Translations under genes and position numbers: made by a program
Shown here: piece by piece, positions 49,035 through 60,598 of the stretch
How the letters are laid out: every line of letters starts with the position of its first letter
How positions within the stretch are numbered: position 1 is the stretch's first letter
Notes under the pieces: generated by a model
What the model was told of the DNA's origin: nothing
Databases searched by the model: none
Seen by the model: only the letters and a program-made list of their open reading frames with translations
NCBI GenBank assembly: GCA_963920665.1
Contig: OY987267.1
Span: forward strand, 9,176,001 to 9,240,000
Length of the DNA: 64,000 nucleotides
Source of the DNA: Straminergon stramineum
Lineage: Eukaryota > Streptophyta > Bryopsida > Hypnales > Calliergonaceae
Reading direction: 5' to 3'

Positions 49035-51611
49035 TGTTCCCTATGTGAAGAGTAAAACAATTAGAATTATTCTTAAATTCTCCAAAATTTCAAAAAAGAT
49101 ATTATACAAAAATCCAAGTGATGCATTTTTTTCATAAATTAATATAAAGTGGGACAAGAGAATTAAAAAAAATCTTCATGATACATTTTTTATAGCCTAA
49201 AAATTGAATTTTTTTGTTATTGTCCTCAAGGAACAACTGAAGTGACTTGGTCTCAAGTACTAAAAAAATTGCTATTGTAAGTGGCAATTCTTCTTTAATT
49301 CCCTTCTATAAAATAATCAAAATTGAATTTTTGAGGCCAAAACACTAAAAAATGCACAAAAAATGCATTTGAATTTGCATGCAACTTTTAGGAATTACAT
49401 TTATGAATAGGCAATGGAATTGTGCAACTAGAAATCTAATTTTTCCAACAAAAAAGACAAGTCAAACTACACCAATTGACTGAGACCTCAAAAAATACAA
49501 TTTGGTTTCAAATATTTTTAGGCTTAAATATAAAAAATGCATAAATTGAGGTATACTATAGTGACATGAAGTTATCTTCAACTTGTTCTAGATAAAAGAA
49601 GACACATGGCACTCCCAATTTGGATCATTATTTCACCTTATACATATTTAATAAGCTTTAAAATAGTCAAGTATTTTGCATGTACGGAGTTGTATTTGCA
49701 CATGATAATGTGAAGTTGTTAAAATAGAATCCAAATTAAAGAAGCTAATTGTTGGAAATTCAATCCAATAATGTATGTGATGCCACATTTTAATGTATAA
49801 TTTGTATTCTAGGCATTTAATATGGTACTATATATTTGTGGGTTTCCTTCATATCTTTAAAAGGATTAGAACTATAAAAGGATGCAACCCTATCATCAAG
49901 TTTATCAATCTTACAAAACAATTTTAAGATGAATAGTTACATTCTTTGTTTCAATATCTTCCTCGAAAGTACCTCATTAGACACTTTTATTCCTTGGTGT
50001 CTTCACTAGGTTAAGGGTAAATCAATCTAACAAGTTAGAAACCTTAACTAATGCATTTTGCACAAACAAATGTGATCAGAATTCATGACAAGAAATTTGT
50101 TTATATGCTTTGGTAATTCAAAAAAGAGCTTTTTGGGGGTAAAATCATTCATTTATAAGTTTTGTTTGTATAAGTTATATTGTATAAAATTTAAGGACAT
50201 AGATTACAATGGGCTTTATGATGATGTTTGAAAGTTAATTTGTGATCATAGAATTTCACAAAAGCCACATATTTTCACTTTCTAATAAGAAATAAGTTTT
50301 TTTGAATATAAAAGTTACATCTATAAATACAATTGTATTGTTTTCATATGTGAAATGCATTGAAATAATAAAATTACAACAAACATTGATGTGTATTTTT
50401 TATACGTAGTATATAATAAGAATTTGTGTAGTTATATATTATATCTTCTACATATCTTTGATGTATTATATATATATATATATATAATGAAGCTATTTGT
50501 ACCCACTCATGCTTTGTACATAAATTTGGAAGTTTTCTATAAGTCTTTGTGGCAATCTTTAATTGTATTTAGAACATTTTCAAGGAGTAAACTTTTATCT
50601 ATTTTTTTCTAAGATATTTTGTGAGGAAAATTTTAAATTAAGTTTATTTTTCTAAGATGGTATGAAAATGGACACTTAGTCATGACCATCTATTTGGTGG
50701 CAAGGCAATAGGCTCCCTAACTTCCCATGGGTACTTAAATATTTTAAATAAGGCCTTTCAATGATCTTCTATGTGAGATTGATCAAAACCCAACATTTTT
50801 GTGTTGATTTTGGAATAGTTTTATACTTTTATTATATAATCCAACAATTTGGTTGATTTTAATTTAGATTTGAAAAAATTAGCTCAATTGGGTATGTAGA
50901 TCAAAATATTATAATACATTATATTATAGAATTCTTTGGAAAATTAAATATTTTGTACGGACAATTTGTGCTTATTCATTTGTACTCTAGGATTTTACAA
51001 CAAAGATTTAAGGACAAAAACAAGATTAAAAAAGAAAGTTAAAAATACAATGGGATTGTTGAAGGCAAAGGCTAACAATTCAAGCTTTTTAAGATTATAG
51101 TTGTTTTGGTTGCCCACCATTATTAATTGGTTAGATTGGAGTTGCTTTTGTCTTAATATCAACCTCTACACAACATCCTTCAAAGTCTCTATACCTTGAA
51201 GGAGTAGCAATATACCATTGGTTGCAAGAATGAATGAAAACAGTAAGTCTTTGCACTTTACTTAGTATTTCTTTAGTCTCATGACAAGGTCCAACTTCAA
51301 ACTAATTCTAATTTGTTGTCATTGGCTACAGCTACAACAACTTTCTAGATGATCTATCGAGCAAAGGTAAATAATAGAATAGTTTACAATTGTCATTGAT
51401 TGAAATGTCACCAAGTAGATGAATTGGAGAATCTAAGTCAATATCATGAAATCAAAGAGTGTCCTTGAGAAGTCTCATAGTGAAAGAATAGTGTCACCAC
51501 TCAAAATTATCTTCTTTACTAGTTACTTTTTCTATGATTGTGAATAGATTATCCTATTTTATATGAGCCTCAAACTTATAAAGTTCTTTTTAAGGCCCAT
51601 ACAACCAAAAA
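49035..51611. other. AT-rich desert, TA dinucleotide run
   Basis: No gene or RNA was recognised. A TA microsatellite lies at about 50465-50486. Frames are short and AT-driven. Confidence 0.4.
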
Positions 51612-52545
51612 AGAGAATCACTCATATTTCCTTACATTGGAGGGAGTGTGACACACTACTTCTCCTATAGGTTGTACTAAGGTAGGATGTCTTGAAAGCA
51701 TTCCTTTAAGAATTGATTGCATTTGGAGGGAATCTAAACTCCTATAAATATTTTTGAGTAAATTTCACCATAGAAAAAAAATGGAACTAGCATCAAATCC
51801 AAGTTATTTCATATTTTTTGGACCTTTGTGCAAATAGTTACGAATTTTTGAAGATGAAGCGGAGTGGTCATTAGAAGTGTCGACCTCTTGAAATGTACAT
51901 CAATTGTACATTGAAGAAAACAAAATATACCTATGTGGTATATGACACTTTCAAAGCCTAGTCAATTTTAGGACCTCTTGCATCTCCCTCCCTCAAACCA
52001 AGCCCAACGCCCCTACTACCATTTTCTAAATAAATAATATAATCTATGTAGCCATAAATCCTAAAGGGAATGTGGCCCCCCTATGACTAAAAGAGTAACC
52101 AAAATACTCCAATTATTGAACCAATATGTGCATTCTTTGTTTCTACAGTTAATACTAGAATGATGTGCAGACTCTAAGTGTCCAATGGATGACAAAGAAT
52201 CCTTCTATATATGACAAAGAAGCAAATATTCGATCACCCTTAGAATTTTGTGTGAAAAGCAAAAGGTCTTGCATAGTAGTTTGACCTCCTATATGTCCTC
52301 TTGGATTTTTTTCAAGCTAATGATTCACATGGTACCCTAAAGGGCTGATTTCTATGGTAACGAGCCCGTCCTTTTGGGGGTTAATAATGAAGTCATCCAT
52401 TGGACCCTTTTAGTCCTCGATGTCCTTCTAGAGTTCCAGGATTAATATCCAAAAGCAATTTTTCTTTCTCGACCATCCAACCTCAAGAATAGCAACAACT
52501 TCAGCATGACACTCCCTCCAATATGACTATATGAGTGATTCTTTC
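51612..52545. mobile_element. Possible 0.93-kb element bounded by 36-bp inverted repeats
   Basis: GAATCACTCATATTTCCTTACATTGGAGGGAGTGT (landmark at 51615-51650) is mirrored at 52510-52545 with about six mismatches. The inside contains an inverted match to 34534-34735 (around 51745-51955) and an inverted family D element at 52056-52384. So this is either a composite or one element nested in another. Confidence 0.45.
52056..52384 (-). mobile_element. TTAA-ended family D element, inverted copy
   Basis: Read from 52384 leftward, it begins TTAACCCCCAAAAGGACGGGC. The far end, near 52056-52075, reads ATCCTAAAGGGAATGTGGCC. The interior has the inverse of the ACCTTGGTCAT/GGTGCATT words of 28999-29125 and 32560-32640. 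Confidence 0.45.
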
Positions 52546-53233
52546 CTGCCGGCACTATTGCCCACAAACAAATGCTTCTCTAATACCCATTAAATCTTGT
52601 CCCAAACCTTTGAGATAATAAAAAACTTCGAAAAAACAAAGAAGAGTCCAATTCCACTAAGGTACAAAAAATGTTTCATTACAAGAAACCATTGTGGGTA
52701 CCCTGATGTGGCACGTGAGTGCATGATGCCCCAAATATCCCCAAATCTCCCCCTTCCGTAGATTTCGCCTTTAGGAGCCAAAAGGGAGGGTGGGCATTTA
52801 AAACAATGTTGTCAATTGTACTCCCCTGATGAGGTAATCCATGTTGCGTTTTTGTCAAGATCCCATCACCCCAGGCCAGGGACCGCTTGGGAAACTCCGC
52901 CCCAAGTGTGCCGCAATGCCGAATCTTTCTTTCACGTAAGCTTAGTTATAAGGCAGTACGTGTGGCCGAGCCGGCGTTTGCCAAACATTTTTGGGAATTA
53001 TAAACAGATTTTTGGTACAGGAGTTAAGTTAGTACATGGGCTCCAGGGAACATTCCTTTTTGTGAGTCTGACAACATCAACGCTGGTGCCTGGTGGTGGT
53101 TGCTTGCAATTGGAGTGGTACTGTACGTAATAAGCTTACTGTACCTCGCCAAGGTCTTGTGATGGAGCTTTAGATTTGGGTTTGGGTTTCCTTTGAATCG
53201 AATGCTTGCTGAATTTGATAAGATTGATCGGTG
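52546..53233. other. Transition from desert to genic DNA
   Basis: G+C rises from about 52690. The + frame at 52816-53130 opens with an apparent Met but lacks family features or a clear splice partner. No call is made. Confidence 0.35.

Positions 53234-53265
<32 letters not shown>
53234..53265. repeat. GATT tetranucleotide microsatellite, 8 copies
   Basis: Eight exact copies of GATT. Confidence 0.95.
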
Positions 53266-53443
53266 CCTTGTTGCAGCTTGAAGTCGACAGTATTTTCATC
53301 CCCACAGTCACCTATGAATGCAAATGTGTGTGCATGGTGTGATTGATTTGTGTGCCTTCGGGTTCATGTATCTGTCGCACCTTTGCAGATATTTGCACTT
53401 TCTTTGATGCTAAGGAGGCTCAGGAATTGAGGCGATTTGGAGG

Positions 53444-53940
53444 ATGAATCATTTGCTCTTGGCTTGTAGTCGCTGTTTGGATGGCGAGATTCGCAGATGG
53501 GGTGGGATGTTATGCCGAGGTCTGTCTTTTTGTGCGTCATTATTCTCCACCAGTGCGACTTGGGGGAAACTTTTCAAGTTTCCCAGGGACGGGGTTTTGT
53601 CCGATGGCACTGACGCATTGGAGTTAGAAGATCGAGAGTGCTACCGCTTTTCTGTTCGTCAGGGGCCTGGGTGTTTTAGTCTGTTGACAATTTTGTTTAA
53701 TGATTGTTTCCAAATTGCTTCTGTGTTACTGTAGTTTCTGAATTAAGAGCGTCTAACCCATGCTCAAAGCTTAATTGTCTTGCACACTTTTTTAGAGGTT
53801 GTGAATCACCAATATCATCGACGTGGCGGCCGCTCTTTGCAATTACGAACTCTTGGATCATCAAAGCATCGAATTGAGGGAGGAATTGGGAGGACTTGAT
53901 GCTTTCCTTTCTAGAGTCCTATACATTCTTCGCTAATTAC
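53444..53940 (+). other. Coding-like segment of uncertain structure
   Basis: The + frame 53444-53734 (96 aa, beginning MNHLLLACSRCLDGEIRRWGG) is basic and hydrophobic at its start, like an organelle-targeting leader. A second coding-like stretch, ending LGGLDAFLSRVLYILR and a stop near 53934, lies in another frame at about 53821-53937. A splice joining them in phase was not found with convincing sites. It may be a small unknown gene, a decayed gene, or an upstream transcript of the methyltransferase locus 1 kb downstream. I do not recognise a family. Confidence 0.25.
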
Positions 53941-54184
53941 GCTAAGAGATCACAAGTCCGCATGCAATGCTCGTGCGGCGCTAAAGAGACTAGTGGTCTG
54001 ACTGCTCTAAACTTAATTATCAATCAAGGAATCCAAAATCGTGGGCCCGATTGTAATAAACAAATAGGATGCAGACTATTGATGATCAATCAGATTCCAA
54101 GTGCGTGTAGGCCGAACGCCAGGAACATTTTGACTAAGAACAATATATGATATTCTGAAACGACAAGAAATACTTCATGATTTT

Positions 54185-54775
54185 TCTTATTCACGGAGGT
54201 CCAATATTAGCATGCCTCCATTCCCACTGAAGCTCCCATTGGAACCGGAGCTCCCTCGGGGTTTAGGGTTTAAGGAACAGTGCCGTGGGTACGACTGCAG
54301 TTCTTGTGTTCGAATGTCAACTCGTGTTTCGAATGAGGCACCATCGAATCCCTTTTCCTATTGGACTGTTCGAAGGAACGATTGGCTTCATAGCTTTTTG
54401 GTAAATTTCTGGAATCAGAGCTCGTTCAAGGCTTAGGGTTTAGAGTTCTAACACCACCTCGTGTTCGAATGCGGCAGCACCGAATGCTTTTCCCTGTTGG
54501 ATTGTTCGCATGCACGAGTAGTTTCATAGCTTGTTCGTAATTTTTTGGAATCAGACCTCGTTCAAAGTTTAGGGTTTAGTGCTCTAATGCCACCCTCGTT
54601 TTTCAAATTTGGCCTCACCGAATCCATTTCCTGTTGGATTGTCCGAATGAACAATTAGTTTCATTGCTTTTTGGTAACTTTTTCGAATCAGAGATCGATT
54701 TTCAAGGTTTCAAGGTTTAGGGTTTTAGTATCACCCTGGTGTTTCGAATTTTCCTTTATTGTGTTTGAAGGTTCG
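54185..54775 (+). repeat. About 136-bp degenerate tandem repeat with a telo-box in each unit
   Basis: Four units, each containing TTTAGGGTTT (telo-box, the reverse of AAACCCTAAA), at 54264, 54434, 54570 and 54718. The units share GTTCGAATG, CACC(G/A)AAT, TTTTCCTGTTGGATTGT, GTTTCAT(A/T)GCTT and GAATCAGA. The spacings are 170, 136 and 148 bp. The array ends about 130 bp before the methyltransferase ATG, so it is in the promoter or 5' leader. Confidence 0.8.
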
Positions 54776-54905
54776 AATGAGACACAGAGACGATTGGTCT
54801 TTTCGTAATCTTTGGCCCTATCCCTGGGTAACAAGGACGTCGAAGCTGAGGTTCAACTGGAATTGCAAAGCGATTGTAGAAACGCGAGAGTGAAACACCG
54901 GAGCG

Positions 54906-57566
54906 ATGGAGGGAGTTCGACCTGAAGCAATAGCCGAGCTTTGTCAAGCGGCAGTGGCGGGAGACTTGGAGCGCGTGGAGCGTTTGGTGGCCGCGGGCAC
55001 AGACGTCTGCGACGGGAACGAAGATGGCATGACGCCCTTGATGCTGGCTGCGCAGAATGGTCATGCCGAGGTGGTGCGCGCTCTGCTGCAAGCCGGCGCT
55101 CCCTGGAATGCGTTGAACTCCTCGGGCCAGTGTGCTGGCGACTTCGCCATGGAAGCCGGGCACCAGGAAGCTTTCGATGTGCTGCTGGACGCTGGTAAAC
55201 CCCGAATCCTAAATTCTAAGTACTAAACCCTAAGACCTTGCAATTACATGACCATTAGAATTAGCAACGCGCAATCTCGTGCACACAATGTGGTTCCCGT
55301 TTTCAGGGATTCTAGAAGGGCCAAACTCTCCTCATCCATGGCTCCCTCTCCGTGTACACTCAATCCTTTTCATTCATACCGCCGAGGCTCCCAAGTTTTT
55401 TCACCACTGAATGCGTGACAAACAGGCAATGATAGTGTGGCCAAGTTTTTCACTATTGATTGTGTGCAACAGGCAATGATAGTGTAGCAACTGTGCAGAT
55501 AATCCAGAATTGACAGAGTCCTTTCATTTTAAAGAGGGCATAACACAACTACTTAAGGCTCTCGTAGAAACATTTTCTATGACATATTTCGACGCTCTTT
55601 GTATGGTTGTCAAATCGACGTTTCTGTGATAGTGTAGTGACATATTGTTTCCAATATTATCTTCAATCTAGGTCATACATAGGTTTTTCAATTCATACCA
55701 AAGCTTGACACATAACAAAGACGTTTGAGTGAAATTTCAATGATAGGTTACACGAGGTGAGTAAGTTTATATGATTTTGTTGTTCCAGGCATGCAAGCGG
55801 AGCTCATTCTGGGGGTGGTAGCGCGGCAAGAGAGGAAAGTGGAGGATGGGAAGCCCTACTTGCAGCAGCGAGTGGAGTACAGTGAAGGCAAGTTGCTGGA
55901 TGAGGAGAACAAGGGTGTGATGATGGCGTGGGAGAATCCGCTCATGGCCGCGCATGCCAAAGCCATCTGCGCTTCCGGAGGTCATGTTTTGAACGTCGGC
56001 TTTGGGATGGGCTTGGTGGACACCGCCATTCAGGGCCACCAGGTTGCTTCTCACACTATCATTGAGGCGCATCCTGACGTTTACAAGCGCATGTTGGAAA
56101 CCGGGTGGGGGGAGAAGCCGAACGTTCGTATCTTGTTCGGTCGTTGGCAAGATGTTCTTCCCCAGTTAGAATCTTATGATGGTACGTTTCTTTGTGCCAA
56201 AAGGCTGTGGTATGAGTCTTCTTTGTGGTTGAGGATGAGTAAAGTAGAGGCTCCATTAACCTTACAGTATATTAAATTTTCCATTGACCATACAGGTGAA
56301 CTTTGCGCCAATTGTGTATGTACTTAATCTTTAGGCATTTCTCTTTTTGCAATTGATTTTTAGCATAACACAAACTAAACGTGCAAAATTTTAGATGACA
56401 CAAGTTTCCAGATTGTTGTACCAAAAGGATCGAAGTTCACCTGCATGGTGAATGGAACCTCTCCCTTGTTGTATGGTGAATGGAGACTTTACATTATTTG
56501 TTCTTTATGTTAGGTGAGGGATACTATTTGCGTTACTTGATGTGTTTTAACATACGTGGGAGTGTGATTCTTGGGTGATGTATAGAGCTGTGGAGAGATC
56601 ACATTGGTTACAATAGCCAAACCTGTTGAGATCAAAATTTTATCACTGTCTCTGAATTTCTTATGCAATATCAGAGATAGTTTGGAATTTGTAGACCACT
56701 CTTTGGAAGACAGTGGAATACCCTATGTCCATTCAAGATCAGTGGGTGTAGACCTTTAGCCAAGTCATGCTGTCACCACTTGCTAGAAAATTATAGAAGT
56801 GTATAAATTGGTGAGTTGCTATTGGTAACAAGGGTGAATGTTGGCTTTATTTCAACTTGTCAAATCACTTCTCGCCTTTCCATGAGTGGAGTCTTCACTT
56901 TGTGTATCACTTCAAGGATATTTTGCTTGCAATGATTAGAGTTACTTTAGATTGCACAGGTCGAAGCAACAAGTTTGAGATAAGAAATTTTACACCTCGA
57001 TTTGTGCAAGAATCATTTTAAATTTGGTTTTCCTCGTTGTTCAATGTCGACTTTACTAGATTATGTTTTGATCTTACGGCTTTTGATCTTACCTCTAGTT
57101 GTACGTGATGTTGTTTCAAAGTTTAAGCTTGTTGCTTTTACCTGTGCAATCTATAGTGGCCCTTGGTTGATCATTAATCACATGTAGCATTTGCGTTAAA
57201 TTCTGTTCGTGGTGTTTGTCGTTTTGATTGTTTTTCCAACGTGATTGTGCAGGTATATTCTTCGACACTTATGGGGAGTTTTACGATGACTTGAAGGAGT
57301 TTCACGATCACCTACCGAAGCTTTTGAAGGAGGGTGGGGTATACTCGTACTTCAATGGCTTGTGTGCCACAAATGCTTTCTTTCACGTGGTATATTGCCA
57401 GCTCGTGGCTTTGGAACTTGCCCGCCTGGGACTTACCACCCAGTTTATTCCTTTGCCAGTGAAGGATTGCTTAGATGAAGAGACATGGCGTGGTGTTTAC
57501 CATAAGTATTGGCAGCTAGATACCTACTTCCTTCCTGTTTGTCAATTTGAAGAAGAGGAACAATAA
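54906..57566 (+). CDS. Ankyrin-repeat, RMT2/GAMT-like arginine N-methyltransferase
   Basis: SAM-dependent methyltransferase related to yeast Rmt2, which methylates the delta-nitrogen of an arginine in a large-subunit ribosomal protein, and to guanidinoacetate methyltransferase; the plant relative is the ankyrin protein at Arabidopsis At5g65860 (from memory). Three exons in phase, 54906-55194, 55789-56181 and 57253-57566, give 331 aa. Residues about 15-96 form ankyrin repeats (GMTPLMLAAQNGHAEVVRALLQAGAPWNAL). The family's MAWENPLM is at 142-149, SAM motif I VLNVGFGMGLVD at 163-174, and GRWQDVLPQLESYDG closes exon 2, running into IFFDTYGEFYDDL and LPKLLKEGGVYSYFNG. The protein ends near WQLDTYFLPVC as in the family. 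The length is normal and the key motifs intact. Introns are GT-AG; intron 2 (about 1.07 kb) is AT-rich. Repeated telo-boxes lie upstream. Confidence 0.92.
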
Positions 57567-58995
57567 ATTTTTTGATTCACATATCAGATGGAGTGATGTG
57601 ATCCTTTCAGAGTATATGATTGATCTTCCTCTTAAAATTCACTTTTGTGAAAAATTCGTGTTTCAAAGTTTCAAGTGCATAGAGCTGTGACTTGTATATG
57701 CTTGGAAAGTGCCGATTCCTTGGAATTTTGCTACTTTCACTCTTTAAATACCAAACCAATTTTTTTTTTAAGAACTCAGTTTTCAGCACCTGCTTATACA
57801 CCACTCCTGTTCATGAAAACACGGAAGTCTATATATACATTCCAATCACAAAAAGTGCAATTGGTGGGATTGTGATATGTCACATACTGTATTGCGGACA
57901 TCCAAGGGTGCGCTTTGTAACAAGTTGTGTGCATTGAAAGGGCATGCAATTGGAATGTTTATGCATTATCATGTGTCCACTTTACATACAAAGATCAAAG
58001 CATTTTTTTCTACATGAAGCAAATATGGACATGAAATCTAGATATTCTAACCTTCTCAAGAACAGATTGTAAACTTGCTTACACATTTTTTTTTAAATTT
58101 GTTGAATTTCAAAAATAAAAAACACACTCCGTATATGGTTCAAGGTGTAAGTTTATATATGACTCTAACATTGAATCACATTACTTATTACAAAATCAGA
58201 AGGTCAATCCTAATTGCTAATCACCAATTCATTATCTCCAAAATATTTAACATTGAAAATTTCATTGCATATGCATCAAATATGCAAGTGTGTTGCCATA
58301 TATTAGTATACAACATTAGTTATCAAGATAATACTTGCATATTATTACAACATAAGTTAACTCATAAGGTCCAAGTCTTGTTTTTCATCAAAAACTATTC
58401 AAAACTACATTTCTAGTGGAAAAAAGAGCAATATTATTTTTAAATGGTACTTTTTTTTGCAAATCTAGCCTCAGGATCTTGTAGTAGATTAGTATGAGAA
58501 TGTGTGGTAAAAATTTTAGACACTTTGACTACATAGATTGCAAGATGAATGCGTTTTAAGTCAAGAAATCAAGTAGTTTGGCACTATGACAAACTAAGTT
58601 GTGAGACTTTGAATCTTCTTTAAATTAAAAATTTTGCACTAGACTATAGATTTTGAATTTAAAAAAAAATTTATCAAGAAAATTGGAGTTGAGAATATAG
58701 GAAAAAATCAAAGTTAAGAAAACTACATGATTTTCATTCTTTGAAAAAAATATTAAAGTAGAGAGAAGGAATGTGATAGAGAAAAAAACTAAATCATTAA
58801 TAGCTGTAACTAAAGAAGGAATTAAAACACACTTATCCCAATGGTGAGATTGTTCTTGCAATCAAATTTGACCCACCCTATGGAACTCTTTGTTTTGAAG
58901 AAAATGTGAAAATTGACCTCAAAAACAAATCCTTTATATGATTTTTTCAAAAAAATGCTTTGACTTTGCATTGGGTCAATTTTTTTTAAAGGAGT
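57567..58995. other. AT-rich spacer with a family C fragment
   Basis: No gene is supported after the methyltransferase stop. About 58345-58860 is collinear with 36659-37170, beginning at a worn TTAACTCATAAGG. CACTAGAAGAAAATG at 58996 begins a possible CACTA-type end. Confidence 0.45.
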
Positions 58996-59650
58996 CACTA
59001 GAAGAAAATGAGGTCTACCTCTCTCCACTTAAAAATTCTAATCCTAACTCTATTTGTTTTTGCTCATGAATTGGGGATGCCCTTTAGATAGGCACCCCAA
59101 AATGCGCCACTCACCCTAAACCACCATCTTCACTCCATGTATTGTACATCTTCAAAATCAATATATACCCATGATTGTAGAAGACTCAATTGTTTGGAAC
59201 CAAACTTTATTCCTTCCTAACTTTTGCATACGATATCCAAATGTTGCATTTTTTGGTGCGTTGGAAACTCCTTTTCACTTGTCAATAAGAAAAATATGAA
59301 AATCAGACAACTCTAATAATGGTAACTAGATACAATAGCAAAAAGTGGCGGTTCGCGGATACGTTACCTACTTTCAGGGTTGTTCCCAATTGGCTGTAGA
59401 TAGGACCACGTACTTGGTTTTAAGCATGGTCAGAAATTAATCTCAACTTCAATCCACACTGAACATAGCCTTGGAGGAGATTTTTGTGTCATCAGCTACT
59501 AATTAATGGAGCGCGTGTTCCCACTCAAGGGTCTTATTCGAAATTAATCAGAGCCACAGACCCTGAAGTTGATAAAAGCACTTTAGAAGTTCAGTCTCAA
59601 ATCTTTTTTTCTTTTTTAAGATTTATGGCTTTTAGTTAACCACTACTTTT
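58996..59650. other. Intergenic, possible CACTA-type end at the left border
   Basis: CACTAGAAGAAAATG at 58996-59010 matches the ends of the elements at 60393 and 63912, but a partner end is not seen. The remainder shows no gene or RNA. Confidence 0.35.
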
Positions 59651-59741
59651 GAAGTGGTGGTCCTCAAACACTACCTTATTAAATGGCCTTAATCCTGTCA
59701 TTAGAGGCCGGCCACATCAGGTGCCACCTACGTTCTGACAT

Positions 59742-60115
59742 TTACCAACATTCACACGTGCGAATGTACTTCCATTTATTAGTCCTTTCCAACTCAAACA
59801 CTGCTTCCCAAAGACCAGGTGGGAACATACATTCCATCAGTACTGCCAGAGTTTGGAAGACGGCCAGAGGATAAGGAAGAATGATCACAGCTCCACCAGC
59901 ACTGAACAGTGGGCACTGTGCAGGATTCATTATTGGTGCCCTAATCTAGTGGCGTTGTAGATATTGGCATCGATCTCTCCTGAGTGAAGACAGTCGGCAT
60001 GTGCTTTCTTCAGGGGCCTGTGGGGACTGAGTGGAAGGCCGGGCTGCCGTTCATAGAATGTCAGTCCTGATGGCGGAGAGCATCTACACCCTGCCTCCAC
60101 ATAATTGGCCTGCAA
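59742..60115 (-). pseudogene. GC-rich coding-like fragment, unidentified, probably a gene relic
   Basis: A GC-rich island in AT-rich DNA carries two protein-like frames on the - strand, end to end: 60115-59930, then 59930-59742. The second begins MNPAQCPLFSAGGAVI and has YPLA followed by C and LWE. This faintly recalls the GGA...YPLA...C segment of plant DUF604 (Fringe-like) glycosyltransferases, but length and other landmarks are missing. The break between the two frames and the small size suggest a degraded exon or gene fragment. Function is unknown. Confidence 0.25.
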
Positions 60116-60392
60116 CTGAACACAACACTGTTTGTACTAGATACTAGGGAACTTACAGTTGGTTTTCATTTTTTTCATTTTTTATGAAGTGCCCAAGTGG
60201 TGATATTAAATGGTATAGTGATGCTCCAAATTTCAACATTCATCCACATAGTGGATCATAGAAAATATCACATTAGCACATATCACATATAATTATGTAA
60301 TTTTGTTTTCATCTTCTAGCAATTTTATTCAATTAAAGATTTTTTCTTTAATCTGAAGTTTTATGACAATTTCCACCCTTTCAATACTATTT
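60116..60392. repeat. Repeat shared with 1318-1465
   Basis: Within this stretch 60186-60331 is collinear with 1318-1465 (GTGCCxAAGTGGTGAT, AACATTCATCCA, ATTACATTAGCACATATCACAT or close forms). No coding signal. Probably a relic of a dispersed element whose ends I could not define. Confidence 0.5.
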
Positions 60393-60598
60393 CACTAGAA
60401 GAAAACAACGTTGATTTCAACAAAATCCAGATGACACACAATGTAGTTTTTTGCCAAAAAAACACAGAAGTTGCGTTGGCTACAACACAATTTTCTAAGA
60501 ACTACGTTGCAACCAACGCAATTTCTACTTTTGGGGGCAAAAAACTACATTGTGCATCAATTGGATTTTGTTGAAATTAACACTATTTTCTTCTACTC
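60393..60598. mobile_element. 206-bp fold-back element with CACTA-type ends
   Basis: Begins CACTAGAAGAAAACAACGTTG and ends, on the inverse, GAGTAGAAGAAAATAGTGTT. The inverted similarity runs through almost the whole element (ACAATGTAGTTTTTTGCC, GTTGCGTTGG and CAATTTTCTAAGAACTACG pair up). It is flanked by TTT on both sides, the 3-bp duplication expected for CACTA/EnSpm elements. No ORF; a MITE-like derivative. Confidence 0.75.

Noticed and set aside
50465..50486. TA run as a possible core promoter
   Set aside because: A simple TA microsatellite with no gene near it.
52816..53130. 104-aa + frame
   Set aside because: No recognised motif, no splice partner, and a plausible by-product of rising G+C.
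55767..56256. - strand ORFs over methyltransferase exon 2
   Set aside because: Shadows of the conserved + strand exon.
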